NCBI GenBank assembly: GCA_047495785.1 | Contig: JBLDXI010000042.1 | Location: 1,178,001-1,242,000, forward strand | Reading direction: 5' to 3' | From: Lepidodermella squamata | Taxonomy: Eukaryota; Gastrotricha | Length of the DNA: 64,000 nucleotides | Shown: one piece after another, positions 1 to 11,411 of the stretch | Numbering within the stretch: the stretch's first letter is position 1 | Layout of the letters: each line of letters begins with the position of its first letter | The notes under the pieces: model-generated | The model's database searches: none | Seen by the model: the letters and a program-made list of their open reading frames with translations, nothing else | Told to the model about the DNA's origin: nothing | Made by a program: the position numbers and the translations under genes

Positions 1-1790
1 CGCGCAGCGAAAAACACCATAACTACGGCGGCCACAACGACCAGCTTGGTCTCAAAATTCTTAGCTGAATAAGCTCTACGCGTTAAAATTATTAATATAT
101 CAGCACAAATTCGCTGAATAAAAAAATGCGAATGCAAAGTTGATCAACAAAATTATGAAAATTTGTCTTGACAAAGGGTGTGGCGTCAAATGGGTGCGCC
201 CTGTGAATGTGGGGCTTGGACCAGTTGAAGGGGCGCCTTGAGTTACCCATTTCTCATGAATATTTGTAATTGAAGTCGCAGTTAAAATACACCTAGAATA
301 AAAGAATCGATATTTGAAAATTTACTCAGTTTGTTATTTATCTCATATTAGACCGCGTGGCCTATTGGCAAAAATCTGTGATAGGTGTTGGCATGCGGAT
401 TTCACCTCTCGAAAGCCCGTCATATTCTGTAATTGACATGGTTATTTTACTAAACCGGGACTATTCCTAATTGTCGTGAAATGATTCTCAAAAACGTCGA
501 AATTTCGAAATTTTAAGGTGGATCGGCCGCGCCTCCTATAGACAAAAAACTATGAGGGCTACGACGATGGGCCTAGTGTCGTTCGATTCGTCTTGAAATT
601 CTACGTCGGCCTACATAATGTCTATGTGCGCACAAAACTGCTACGCGTGTCGGAAATATGACAGAAAACGGCTCTGAGTGAGTGTGTTAGCGCCGCCGCG
701 CACTAGAAATGAGTTGAAAAACGCGATTCTCCGGGCTTCTATTGCTCGACAACCATGAGCGCTACGATTATGCGGTTGGGCTCTAAAAATTCAGCGGAAA
801 ATTTGCTGCATTTTACGTACATTCAAATACAAGCGCTACCAGAATGAGGTGTCAAAAAAAATTAACAATAGTCGGAAAAATTGAAAATTTTACTGCGCAA
901 TCAATAGCGCCATAAATAAAAGGGCTACAACGACCAGCCCGGACTCAAATTGGCCAGCCTGCTATGCTCTAAGCGTTAGAATCATTAATATAACAGCGCA
1001 AATGAAGATAATGATGAACATGAGAGTGCAAAGTTGATAAATGTTAAACAAAATTTACTTTGGCTTGGGCGTGGCATCAAATGGGTGCGTCTTGTGAGTG
1101 TGAGGCATCAACCATCAAGTAGGGCGCCTCGAATAACCTATGTCTCATGAAAATTCGTCACTGATGTCGCAGTAAAATATGACCCGTAAATATAAAAGCG
1201 AAATTTCGAATTTTTTTGCGTTGATTTTTATCTCACATTTCACCGCGAGGCTTATATGCAAACAACCGTGATAGGTGTTGGCATGCGGTGTTCACCGTTC
1301 GAAAGCCCGTCAAACTTTGTACGGGAAATAGTTGCTTTATTACACAGGGACTCTTCCAAACTTTCGTGAAAAAAATCACAAAAACATCGAAATTGTGAAA
1401 TTTTAAGGTGGATGGACCGCGCCTTCTATAGGCAAATAACTGTGAGTGCTACGGCGATGGGCGTAGTCTCGTTCGATTCGTCTTGAAATTTTACGTTGGA
1501 CTCAATGATTTGTATGTGCGCACAAGACTGCTGCATGTGCTTAAAATTTGACAGAAATCAACTCACTGTGAGTGTGCGAGCGCCGCGGCACGCTAAAAAT
1601 AGGTTGAAAAATGCGATTTACCGCGCCTCTTGCTGTTCAACAACCATGAGGGCTGTTATAACGCGGCTGGTCTCTAAAAATTCAGCGCAAAATTTGCTAC
1701 ATTCTACGTGCATTCAAATATGAGCGCTACCAGGTTGAGCTGCCAAACAAATTGACAAAAGTCGAAAAAATTGAAATTTTAATTTTCACT
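1..1790. repeat. Two diverged tandem copies of an ~890-bp repeat
   Basis: Positions 1-900 and about 901-1790 are two diverged copies of one unit. The shared block GTGATAGGTGTTGGCATGCG starts near 378 and again near 1268, giving a period of about 890 bp. Further landmarks are shared: 'cgaaagcccgtca', 'ttttaaggtggatcg/ggacc', 'gttcgattcgtcttgaaatt' and 'ttgctacattctacgtgcat'. Within each unit, shorter related motifs recur ('atgagggctacgacgatggg', 'ataactacggcggccacaac'), so the unit itself seems built from older sub-repeats. No convincing coding region is seen on either strand. The family is not recognised. Confidence 0.75.
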
Positions 1791-2530
1791 AAAAATCAAT
1801 CGCGCGCTAAACGCTCTAGTCAGGGGAAATCTGGCGAATCTCGCGGCGGTTTTGGTACCAAAAAATCGGCCATCCTTTCTAGTATCTAAAAATTTGACTT
1901 TGTCACGACAAATTCCGCACCTATCTGGGTGTCATACGCGCCTTGAAAGTTTCACACACAGTTAGTGAGGGCCACTTTTTCAAGTGCGCACAACTTGTAA
2001 ATTCAATACAAAATCAATCGTTGATCGTATGAAAATAAAATTTAGACTGTTCGATGCAGAATTTTTCGTAGAAAGTCACTGATGCAGCCCTCCCCCCAGG
2101 GAGGGCCGCCAAACTGGCTTTATATTGACATTTCGAAGAGGCGCATCGCAACGACCAGGCTCTCGCGTGTGATGTAATTAACCTCGGTCATGAGGGTGCC
2201 GGTAACCGTGACCCAGACGGCGGCGTAAGCAGCTCATGAATATTAATTAGCAGTTGGGTAGTTTTTTATGAATAAAAATTCGCCACAAATTAACCGCCCG
2301 ATGAAAACAGCTGGAAAGTTTTTATACAGAGGTTTAAAAAAAGATCTATCTACGACTTATTTTTCCATATTTTTATCGTGAAAATTCGTTCCCCTAGCTT
2401 CGTTTTTCGTCCAGCGCAAAACGCCTCTACCATTGTCGCCTCGACCGGCGAAGTTGAGAGAGAGGCGCTGGACCTCCGGTTCAGGCTGCGGCTCCGCCGC
2501 TAGGGGAACCCTATCGGGTTGGTTCGCGCA

Positions 2531-3844
2531 ATCATCTAGAAAAACGGGGCACCAGCTGCCGGTTGCCGCAAAAATTTTCAAAATCGGATTATTTTTGGTG
2601 AAGTTATAGATGAAATAAGATCGGCCGGTTTTTATTTCCCCCACCCTCCAAACCGGGGTTGAATATCATGTTTTTTAAGAAAGATAACTGATGCCTCCCT
2701 CCCCCGGGGGAGGGAGGCAGCCGGTAATTCATAAAAAGTTTTTAACGGCATATAAAAAGTTTCCAGCGCCACTACCAGTTGCGCTATTAGCGCTGCCACG
2801 GAGCGCGTGAGTTAACAATAGAGCGCCGGTGATTACGCAAGAGGTGTCGTGTGCGCGCGCGATAGCGCGCGGCAGTGGCGACCGGCTCCGGTGACCTAGC
2901 GCCGTTAGGTCAAGGTAGTTACGCAATTGCGTAATAAATAATGCGATTTTTTCGTTTTTAATTTTTTAAAAATCAGCAATTGATGCGGCAAAAATGGAAA
3001 GTTTCTAGCCGCCACTTGAAAGCCTGCCCGATTTTTCGGTATTTTTAGATTTTCTACATGTATCACAGGAATTTCCCTAGCAAGGTATTCCAAAGCGGCC
3101 ATAACCCCTTCTGCATCAGCAGTCGCTGATGCGCCGTACTCTGTCGCTTATTGGGGACTTCGTCCCTGTGGGACCGTTGGTGCGCAACCATCTAGAAAAA
3201 CGGGGCACCAGCTGCCGGTTGCCGCAAAAATTTTCAAATTCCGATTATTTTTGGTGAAGTTATTGATGAAATAAGGTCGGCCGGTTTTTATTTCCCCCAC
3301 CCTCCAAACCGGGGTTGAATATCATGTTTTTTAAGAAAGATGACTGATGCCTCCCTCCCCCGGGGGAGGGAGGCAGCCGGTAATTCATAAAAAGTTATTA
3401 ACGGCAATAAACAGAAAGAATGGCGCAGTGGCGCAGCCACAGTGTGCGCGCGGTTGTAATGAGCGGCGGTGATTACGCGTGTGTGGTCGTGTGCGCGCGC
3501 GAGAGCGCGCGGTGGTGGCGACCGGCTCCGGTGACCTAGCGCCGTTAGGTCAAGGTAGTTGCGCAATTGCGTAACCGAAGAAGCGATTTTTTCGTTTTTA
3601 ATTGTTTAAAAATCAGTAGTTTGTTCGGTATGTTTGAAGAAAAATTATTGGAGGTTTTGAAACATGGCCGATTTTTTGGTATTTTTTGGAATTTTATAGC
3701 TATCACAGGAGTTTCCCTAGGAGTTTCCGCGAATCGGCCTATAACCTCATCCGCATCAGCAGTGGCTGATGCGCCGTACTCTATTGCTTATGGGGACTCC
3801 GTCCCTGTGGGACCTTTGGTGCGCAACCATCAAGCTCCGTCAAG
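2531..3844. repeat. Two tandem copies of a ~657-bp unit with GC-rich palindromes
   Basis: The block starting at 2531 ('caaccatctagaaaaacggg') recurs at 3188. The block ending in 'gatgcgccgtactctgtcgc' (about 3128) recurs near 3770, so the period is about 657 bp. Each copy contains the perfect palindrome CTCCCTCCCCCGGGGGAGGG, a GC dyad around 'gtgcgcgcgcga...gcgcgc', and 'acgcaattgcgt'. A related hairpin (ccctccccccagggaggg) lies near 2091 before the first copy. Copy two has small internal differences in the 3400-3500 segment. Frames that span it are shadows of the palindromes; no gene is called. Confidence 0.7.
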
Positions 3845-4957
3845 CTATAGATCACTTGTACACTCTATTTCAATCATTCGCGAATGCTCATGATTATTAT
3901 TTTGTAATAAACGCAAATGTAGGGCGTGACCTCGAAAAAGTCCCGAGACGTCACAGATTGTTTATTTACTTATGTCTGCATACCTTAATTTGCGATTCGC
4001 GACATTTCTAAGTGTCTAGACTGAGCTGGGTCATTTTGCGGTGCCACGGCGTGCTATTTATAGCACTCAAGGTATTGTCCAACCGCTAATCCGTGGGGTG
4101 GGTTACTTTTTTGTCCACGGAATGCTGGCACGACCGCATATATGCATGTGCATCAGCGAGTTTTTTATCGCGTGGTGTTTACCAACCGGTGGGACCACTC
4201 TGGACACTCGCGACATGCCTATGAATAAATTGCCGGTAAACTCGAGCTAATCACACAATCTTGATAACAGTCTCAATTTTTCTATACTGAACCAAAACGG
4301 AGATCTTAGGAATAGGATCCCTATATGCATTCATAGCTTCAGAGACCAGTCACAGATTTTATTTTTCATTTATTAAGGAAGATGGTTAGTTACCTGCTTT
4401 TGTTCCCAGGGAAAGCTCGTGATCCTCGAATTTTCAGTTCTTCCAAATACTTGGCAAAAATCCAAGTTCAGAGTTTCCTGAAAATCGATCCCTTTCCTAT
4501 AGTTATAGTTTTGGAATTTCGAACCTACGTCTAGAGATCTTGAATAGCATCCTTTTCTTTGTTTGCTTAGGACTTGGGACAAAAAACTAGTTCAGTCCTT
4601 AGTCCACCTGTCCTATTATCAATCCTCTCCTCATACGCTTATAATGAGATGTTTACCATAGCGGTAAAAACCTCCCTAAGCAAATATATATATATCCGTT
4701 AGGTACAGCCAACATACATAATTGTCGCGTTTCTTATTTGTTACAATAAATAAAACACTTGCTACAACAGGAAAAAAGCCGTTAATCATAAAAGAAATAG
4801 GTCACCAAGCTGATGATTAATGATTACCTAACACTATGGGTGAGCTGAACAGTGCTTTGGATGCTTCGAGAATTTTAACAATTATTCCATAGCCAATATA
4901 ATCTTTTCATATCATAGGCAAGAATTATTCTTGAAATTTTAACAACGAAATAAAGAA
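3845..4957. other. Non-coding interval upstream of the Ly6-like gene
   Basis: No reading frame here has a credible start, splice or protein pattern on either strand. The sequence is moderately AT-rich. A short TA run (near 4683, 'atatatatatat') and stretches such as 'cttttcatatcatagg' precede the gene at 4958 and may belong to its promoter, but nothing can be assigned with confidence. Confidence 0.4.
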
Positions 4958-5438
4958 ATGTCGCCCAATGCATTGTTTGGATTCCTTCTGGTAGCTGCAG
5001 CGTCCTTAGCAACCACGAGTAAGACACACTTTCTATGAGCCCTTGAAATGACTTTACATCTTAATCTCTACCCCAGGCGCAGTTACTTGCTACAAGGGCA
5101 CGTACGACACGAGCACTACAACCTTGACCCAAGTAACCGGCTGCTTGTCATGCCAGAGCGTTACAACAACTGTTACTAAAAGCGGCGTGACAACAACAAC
5201 AAAGACGCGCGACTGTTCTTCAACTAAAGACGTCATCTATTCGTGCACGGATAACAGCGAAACCGTCGGCGGCACGCAGACTACGACGACTCGTACGTGC
5301 TACTGCAGCTGGAGCGACCTGTGCAACTGCCCGGCTGACAACGCCGAACCATGCAAGGCATCGGCTTCTTCCATTGCTACGACCGCTGCTATTTTGATCA
5401 ATATCTCAGGTCTTTTAGCAGTTTCATTCAGCATGTGA
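4958..5438 (+). CDS. Secreted, probably GPI-anchored Ly6/uPAR (LU)-like protein, two exons
   Basis: Exon 1 is 4958-5018 and exon 2 is 5077-5438; the 58-nt intron has GTAAGA...CCCCAG ends, and joining gives an uninterrupted frame of 140 residues. The N-terminus is a signal peptide (MSPNALFGFLLVAAASLATT). The mature part is Cys- and Thr-rich: it starts with a CYKG motif, has CLSC, and ends in CYCSWSDLCNC, resembling the C-x-C...D-x-C-N signature of three-finger LU domains. A C-terminal hydrophobic stretch (about 117-140) after small residues fits a GPI-anchor signal. LU proteins usually sit on the outer cell surface or are secreted. An AATAAA lies at about 5573. The fold is inferred from cysteine spacing alone and the ligand is unknown. 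Another Cys-rich secreted family is the alternative. Confidence 0.7.
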
Positions 5439-6257
5439 TAATAGTGCTGGACGCTTCTTGTTATCTGTACTCAGCCTATATGTAATCGTTGCGAAGATTT
5501 ATACAAAATACTTTGTTAGCATTCAAGTACTGAAAATAGGAGGAAAGAGTACCATAATTTTTTCATGGTGCCAAATAAAGAAAGGGTTATCTACATTCTA
5601 CATAATTGTGAGCACAATATAGTTTTTTCACTGTACCTTTTCACTTTCACTTGCAATGGGCCCACCTGCTAAGCTTGAAAATCATGATAATAATTTTGTA
5701 ACAACATTTTGAAAAGAGCTGGACTCTATCCGTCACTGCTTGCGCCTTTACGGCATAATTCATTATTGATATGATCATTTTGTGATAAATTCCCAAGGTG
5801 TGCGAATAAAATTGAAACCCGAGCTTGAATCTTCAGAATCTTTCAGAGGAAGGGAGTAGGAGGGGGATGGGGTTATCAGTCCTTCAGACCGGACAAGAGT
5901 ACGGCGACAAAACAGCAACTGTGCAAAACAGCAAATGCGATAAAACAGAGAAATTTGCTGTTATGTTTTTATGTTCTTGCTGTTGTGACGGTTTAGAATC
6001 TAGAAAATAAATCTGTAGCCCGCAGTTTTGTCAATTTTGAGAGGTTTCAAAGCCTCCTGTTTAGTCGATAATCTTCTGAGTTTCCTCGCTATGCTCGTTT
6101 TATTATTGAAATAATTGGTAATTTGGCAACTACAGCCAGAACAATTTTCCACTCTTGGCGAGCTTCAGAATCCAAGATCGCACCCTGTTTACTCATCTCG
6201 GAAGAAAGAAAAAAGGACAAACAAGCTCTATTATCAGTTTATTTCGAGGCTCATTGT
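5439..6257. other. Intergenic interval, no gene seen
   Basis: This stretch contains the likely 3' end of the Ly6-like gene (AATAAAG near 5573) and another AATAAA near 5806. Open frames here are short, lack signal peptides or splice-compatible continuations, and resemble nothing. An AATAAA on the minus strand (plus-strand TTTATT at about 6238-6243) lies just downstream of the stop codon of the minus-strand SGNH gene. Confidence 0.4.
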
Positions 6258-7785
6258 TTAATAAAGGATTATTACAGTAGAAACACTAATATAGCAGTTA
6301 TAACTCAAGTTATTCTCAATTTGAACAGTGACACTCTCAAGATAAATTCCGTTACCACCATAACAAGGAACATCAATCGAAGAGTTTGAAACAATCCTCG
6401 CAAAATCGATATAACGATTACCACTATCATAATTCTGAGGTTTCACAACAAAGCTAGCTTCAATAAGCTGACCGTTCGAAAATTGGAAGCCAACACTCAC
6501 GCCGTACTTAACATTAGGGCGCCGCAAGCACGGCAGCCTTTGAACAACCGCAATTTCGGGCAAATGACATTTCTCAACAATCTGCCTGCTTGTTTCGATC
6601 TTCAAAGGTTCGAAAACAGCTATTTTGTTCTTTGTGACCAAGTAGCCGTAGATGTAATCGTCGTAGGACACTTTAGTAAACTCGACTGGTCTCAAGGCCG
6701 AATTTTCGCGACCATAACGCGAATCATAAGCCAAGAAGCAATCAGCATTCCCGACTTCATATTCCACCGAAGAACTTGGATGAAAAACTTGGCTTTCCCG
6801 TGACAAAATGAGTTGAATTGAAGTTTTGAAGTAGTTGACCAGAATCTCAGCCACGAGAAGATGTGTCTTCACGCTTGGGTGGTATCGATCTTTCAGGGTA
6901 GTGTAGTGCTTCTCAATAGTTTCCACCTCTCCGCTCGTCATATTTTCAAACTCGATCCAACTCGAGTCATTTCCAATGAAAAATGGAAGTGCGACGTAGG
7001 GGATATTGAACTTGGCAGCGCTTTCAAAATGAGGCGTATAGTAATCAGGGTAGTCGAAAGGTTTGTCCTTTCTAGAACCTTTGTTTCGAATCCGTCTCGT
7101 TTCGGGAAAATCGACCATGATAATGAAGATTTCCGGGTTGATATGCCGAGCTTTTTCGATCAACCGTTCCATGTGATGTTCGTTGTCAACGTTCCAGGAA
7201 ATTTGGATCAGCATTATGTCGAATTTTCGAGGGTCAAAGAGCTCTTGCATGCAGTAGGCGAAGAATAGCCTAGAAATGTTACAATCTAAGAGGAATTAGT
7301 GGAACGAATCATGATTTCTCTCACCCATAAGTTGCGCCAAGTGACCAGTTTTCACAGACGACTCCGTTCAAGTTGGAATCAAGCCAGCTACAGAATAAAC
7401 TGAAGAACCCATCTTTCTGTAAAGAGGGATGAAATATGGGATAAATCTAATAAAATTCAATAAATACCTCTTCAATATTTCTTGGGACGGAAGTTGACTC
7501 TCCGACCAGAACAATTCTAATCGCCTCATTCAGTTTCCGGTTCGTCAAAAGCGTTATAAGAGGATGCAGATCGCCGAGGTTCGGAATTGCTTTCTCATAA
7601 AATTGGGCGTAAATCGAGCTGAAAGGTGATTTCGGGATTCTACCCAAGGCTTGTTCAACTTGCTCGTTGAGAGTGTATTCAAAGGTTTTCCTGTCATCGG
7701 ATGGTTGCAATGCAATGTATAGCAATAGAAAAGATCCGAGTGAAACTGAAAGAAGTCGCTTCAATCTGGATGGAGAAAATCGCAT
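6258..7785 (-). CDS. SGNH-hydrolase-like, signal-anchored protein (paralogue 1), three exons
   Basis: On the minus strand the exons are 7785-7468, 7416-7325 and 7269-6258, with two short GT-AG introns; the spliced product is about 473 residues. Residues about 9-27 are hydrophobic behind basic residues, giving a signal anchor or signal peptide. The conserved blocks of this local family are present: PFSSIYAQFYEK, LVGESTSVP (GES would hold the nucleophilic Ser of SGNH block I), IQISWN, and DRYHPS followed by a His, which fits the D-x-x-H of block V. Unlike its plus-strand relatives it has no intron before the DxxH block and lacks their CC...CCYLP cysteine motif, so it is the most divergent copy. 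The family catalyses ester hydrolysis or acyl transfer on sugars, lipids or proteins; the substrate here is unknown. AATAAA follows about 14 nt after the stop. Confidence 0.75.
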
Positions 7786-7891
7786 TTTTGATTGGGTTTT
7801 TTTACATAATTTCCCACACAGAAAAATTCGATTTTTTTACGTTCATTGAAGAAAATGAATGAGGCGCTTTTGATTTATAAATCACTCGAAA
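7786..7891. promoter_or_regulatory. Shared intergenic region between divergent SGNH genes
   Basis: Only 106 bp separates the start codons of two SGNH paralogues transcribed away from each other (minus gene start 7785, plus gene start 7892). The interval is AT-rich with T-runs and ends in 'tttgatttataaatcactcg', a possible TATA-like element for the plus gene. A bidirectional promoter is inferred from spacing only. Confidence 0.4.
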
Positions 7892-9502
7892 ATGAATGCA
7901 AAAACTCGAATCTTCGTTTTACTATGGAATTTAGTGGTTTTACTGCCTTTAGCTGCTTATTTTATTTTCAACACTCCAACTCGGGATTTTCGATATAATT
8001 TTTCCTCATCAAAAGAAGGAGAATTTTTCGGCAATATCGCTCAGTCTCCGTTCAGCTCGATATACAGCCAATTCTACGGCTTTTCGATTCGGCATTTCGG
8101 CGATGTCTCCAATCTTCAAAACGCGTTTTCCAGCCTTGCTTCTTCGCGAAATTCCAGCGCCGATCGTCCAAAGCTTAGCGTCGCCCTTGTTGGCGAATCT
8201 ACGTCTGTACCTCATGGAGTTCACAAGGTTAAGGAAAATATTTCCCGAAATATTAGCTGGGCAAAATCTATTTCTATTTAGCACGAAAATGCCTTCTTTT
8301 TGATGTGCAAATGGCTCAATCAAACTTTGTTGCCAGTTGGAGCGGAAGCGTATTGTGAGAATTGGGCAGCTGGAGCGACACCAAGGTTTTCCTTCGGAAT
8401 ATCTCAACCTCAGAAGAAGTTCTTCTTTCTCATTTCAGCTTATTCTTCGCCTATTGCCACCAAGAGCTGTTCAACGTTTCGAACTTCGACGTAGTCATCA
8501 TTCAAATATCTCTCAATTGGGACCAAACTTACAACAACCCGAAAGCTAGACACGTCGATTTGCTGATAGCTTCGCTACGCCACCGCAATCCCAGGGTTCA
8601 AATAATTCTTCTCGATTTCCCGGATACAAGAAAGCTGTTCAACCCAGGTTGCCAGTATCCAGGCGACAATTATGCCACTAACTTGTTGGCCGCTAAGGAA
8701 TTGAATGTCCCATTGATTGGTATGAAAGGATTACTGACAAATGAGGACAAATGGTGGCGATTTTTAAAAGTTTCAAAGCGGCACAGGCAACAAATTTCAG
8801 GTTTTGAATCTTTATTTCGATTTCAGAATTTTTCACTTTTTCTCAGAATTTTATGTTTCGCCCGAGGACAAGCGACATCCCAGCGCCAAGGCTCATCTCA
8901 TGATGGCCGAGTTCATAGTCAACTTTTTCAAACAATCTTTAATCCAAGCTCTTGAAACTCGATCTGGTGGTGAAGTGCAATATCAAAAGTTACAGCCGAT
9001 TCGAACAGATTGTTTTCTGTCTTTCGAGCATCACGAAGGTCGGCAAAACATGAAATTGATGCCTCGTCCCAATCTTACAATGGATTTCGGTCAAAATGAC
9101 TGGCTAATGGCTCATAAAGTACTGCGAGGGACTCGTGTAAAATGGACCTTGGAAAATTTCACTCAGCCAATCAAAAATTGCTGCCCTGATTCTGATTGCT
9201 GTTATCTACCCCGGTTCGCAATCTCTCACCGCGTTTCAGCGGCGTTGAGCTACCAACCTTTCAACTTCGTAATCAGAGCGACAGTTACCTTTAAAAACGG
9301 GCGGAAATCTCATGTCGGCTACAACATCCCTGTTAATGGAACAATTCATCACGTTTCTTCTCCACCAGACGAAATCGCTCATTTGAGAGTGCCCTGCTCC
9401 GAGATTGAAGGTGAATTTATTGAAAAAACTGAAATTACTATCAAAAATGGAGCTACCTCGTACGCAGCTATTCACAGTATTATAGCTTTGAACAAATGCT
9501 GA
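7892..9502 (+). CDS. SGNH-hydrolase-like, signal-anchored protein (paralogue 2), four exons
   Basis: Exons are 7892-8227, 8282-8385, 8439-8800 and 8847-9502, all with GT-AG introns of 46-54 nt; the product is about 485 residues. It begins with a hydrophobic segment at about residues 7-27. Family blocks follow in order: PFSSIYSQFYGFSIRHFGDV, ALVGESTSVPHG (putative nucleophilic Ser), CENWAAGATP, VVIIQISLNWDQ, RHVDLLIASLRHRNP, LLDFPDTRK, EDKRHPSAKAH (putative Asp/His of block V), then a C-terminal domain with CCPDSDCCYLPRFA. Intron phases match the plus-strand paralogues exactly, supporting the model. AATAAA lies right after the stop (9504). It probably acts in the ER or Golgi lumen as an esterase or acyl-transferring enzyme; the substrate cannot be deduced. 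Confidence 0.8.
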
Positions 9503-9715
9503 ATAAAATTGTTTGATGAACACTGGAATTGTTTTCTCGCTGATAACTTTTGCTACTTATCATCTATTGACTTGTGTGTTAAAGCTATAAAAGAAAGCAT
9601 AGTAAACAAAGCGGTGTAGTGGCACCGGCAAAATACGAGTTGCATGTTAACAAAGGCTCGCATTTTATCATATACAGACCCTCAATAACTTGTTACTACT
9701 ATACGATGTTACAAC

Positions 9716-11138
9716 ATGGCGAAATTAGTGAAATTTTTGAAGCTTATTCTTTTTGTATTAGCAGCTTACTACCCATTTAAGAGTACGATTTATGGCGTTT
9801 TTCTACGGAAATACCTCCTATCGCAGGCGATAAGACTCGGCCCTGTGGCTGGTTTAGTTCGGAGTCTTAAATTAGACGCTGGCCAAAGGCGGCCCAATTT
9901 CGACTACGGCGATGAAGGGCTGCTATTCTACGAGGGCATCAACTCTTTGCAGCTGAGAGAGAACGCCTACCAGTTATTCATTGAATCTTGGTCAGTCTAC
10001 AACAAAACAGTAGAAAACGGCTACATTCCTACAATCCCCCTCCATTCGATACTGGACTTTCTGCAATGGAGCGCGGTTGAGACGAAACGGCTCGGTGATG
10101 CGCTGGATTACGTTAAAATTGCGTTAGCTTCGCCTGATGTTCAGGCTTATCCGGATAGGCTCGATTTTTTCAAGAGTCGTCTTACCTTTTTGAACTCTGA
10201 GATTGTCCTTAAGGACTTCTTGGTAAGCTTTGATCCAACTTGGAATTTCTTTTTAAATTTTAAATCTCATTTAGGAAAATGGGACGAATATAGAAGCTGC
10301 TTCGAGTGAAATTCGAATCGAAAAAGCCAAGCAGTTGGAAAGCATTCAAGACTACGACGTGTGCCGCGATGAATTTGCGAATGTAGCTAACGAACGTATG
10401 GCTAAAGACCCTCGCCTTGTCTGCCGCTACGACAACCGAAATTACCATCCCTACCTAATCTACTCACCGGTGAAAGAGGAAATCATCAACCTTGACCCAA
10501 TCGCTTACATCGCCTACGATCTGGCTACGCCAAGTGAAATATCTAAGCTGATCCGGCTGGCTGAGCCTATGTTGGAAAAAGCTACGACAGTCGTTCATGA
10601 AACTCATGGAGCTCGAGCTTTGTACAGCGAAAGGTGGTCGAAACATGCTTGGGTACCCTCAGACACTGTGCCGAAGCTTACGAGAAGAATCGAAGCTACA
10701 GTCGGCATGAACGCGCAGGATCACGATGGCTGTGAGTTGTACCAGGTTAATCGATACGGGATCGGCGGGCATTATCGGCCTCATCCTGATTATATGGAAC
10801 CATCTGCCGATCCGGCTTTTGGTGATAGGATAGCGACCTTACTCATGTATTTCAACGACGTAGAAGAGGGTGGTGGCACGATGTTCCAGCATTTGAAGCT
10901 GAGGGTTATGCCTAAAGTTGGAGCTGGGCTTGTTTGGTTCAATATGCATCGCAATGAAACTGTCGACCCGCGAACGCTGCATGGCGGTTGTCCTGTCATC
11001 AGGGGCCACAAATGGGTGGCCAATAAATGGTTCCGCTTCAGGGGCCAGGTTCATCATAAGCCATGTGGAAAACGGCAGACAACGCCCTTTAGCTTGAAAG
11101 ACTTGAATCTACCGAAATGGATGCAATACAAGAAATGA
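9716..11138 (+). CDS. Prolyl 4-hydroxylase alpha-like dioxygenase, short form (copy 1)
   Basis: Exons are 9716-10222 and 10275-11138, separated by a 52-nt intron; the product is 456 residues. The N-terminus is a signal peptide or anchor (hydrophobic about 7-22), followed by a single helical module containing GDEGLLFYEG. The C-terminal half is a P4H 2-oxoglutarate/Fe(II) domain: VCRYDNRNYHP, the HPD iron motif in HYRPHPDY, GDRIATLLMYFNDVEEGGGT, the distal iron His in LHGGCPV, the 2-oxoglutarate-binding Lys in GHKW, and KWFRFRGQ. P4H alpha subunits hydroxylate proline in collagen-like chains in the ER. Full P4H alpha proteins are about 530-560 residues. This copy has one N-terminal module where five of its neighbours have two, so its partner binding may differ. 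The canonical P4HA_N region was not recognised. The second exon boundary follows the paralogue pattern 'E-x-NGT'. Confidence 0.85.
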
Positions 11139-11411
11139 TGATTCATGAAGTAAAATCAATGTATACTTGAATGATCAAACAATTTTTCAAGCAACTGTCG
11201 TTGATTTAGCTTCATTCAAAGGCCTTGGCGTGACCGAATGTCATTTTTGGGGTTGATTTTAGAAATTTTCCGTTTTTCAAAGAAGACAATTATCTTTTAT
11301 TGAGGTCATAATAATGAAATCGAACCAATTTTCAACGCGTGCTCATTTTAAGCCAAAATCAATTAACGTAAATACATCAAAGAATCATCATTACATTTTT
11401 TGAATGAAACA
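11139..11411. other. Short intergenic interval
   Basis: AT-rich spacer between the P4H stop and the SGNH pseudogene. No gene is seen. 'agtaaaatcaatgtat' after the P4H stop may serve as a weak polyadenylation region. Confidence 0.3.

Noticed and set aside
2128-2240. Minus-strand stretch reading AAYAAVWVTVTGTLMTEVNY, protein-like for about 38 codons
   Set aside because: Bounded by stops with no matching acceptor/donor pair or neighbouring exon; too short to call.
6861-7268. 135-codon plus-strand frame opposite the minus-strand SGNH gene
   Set aside because: It is the antisense shadow of conserved SGNH exon 3.
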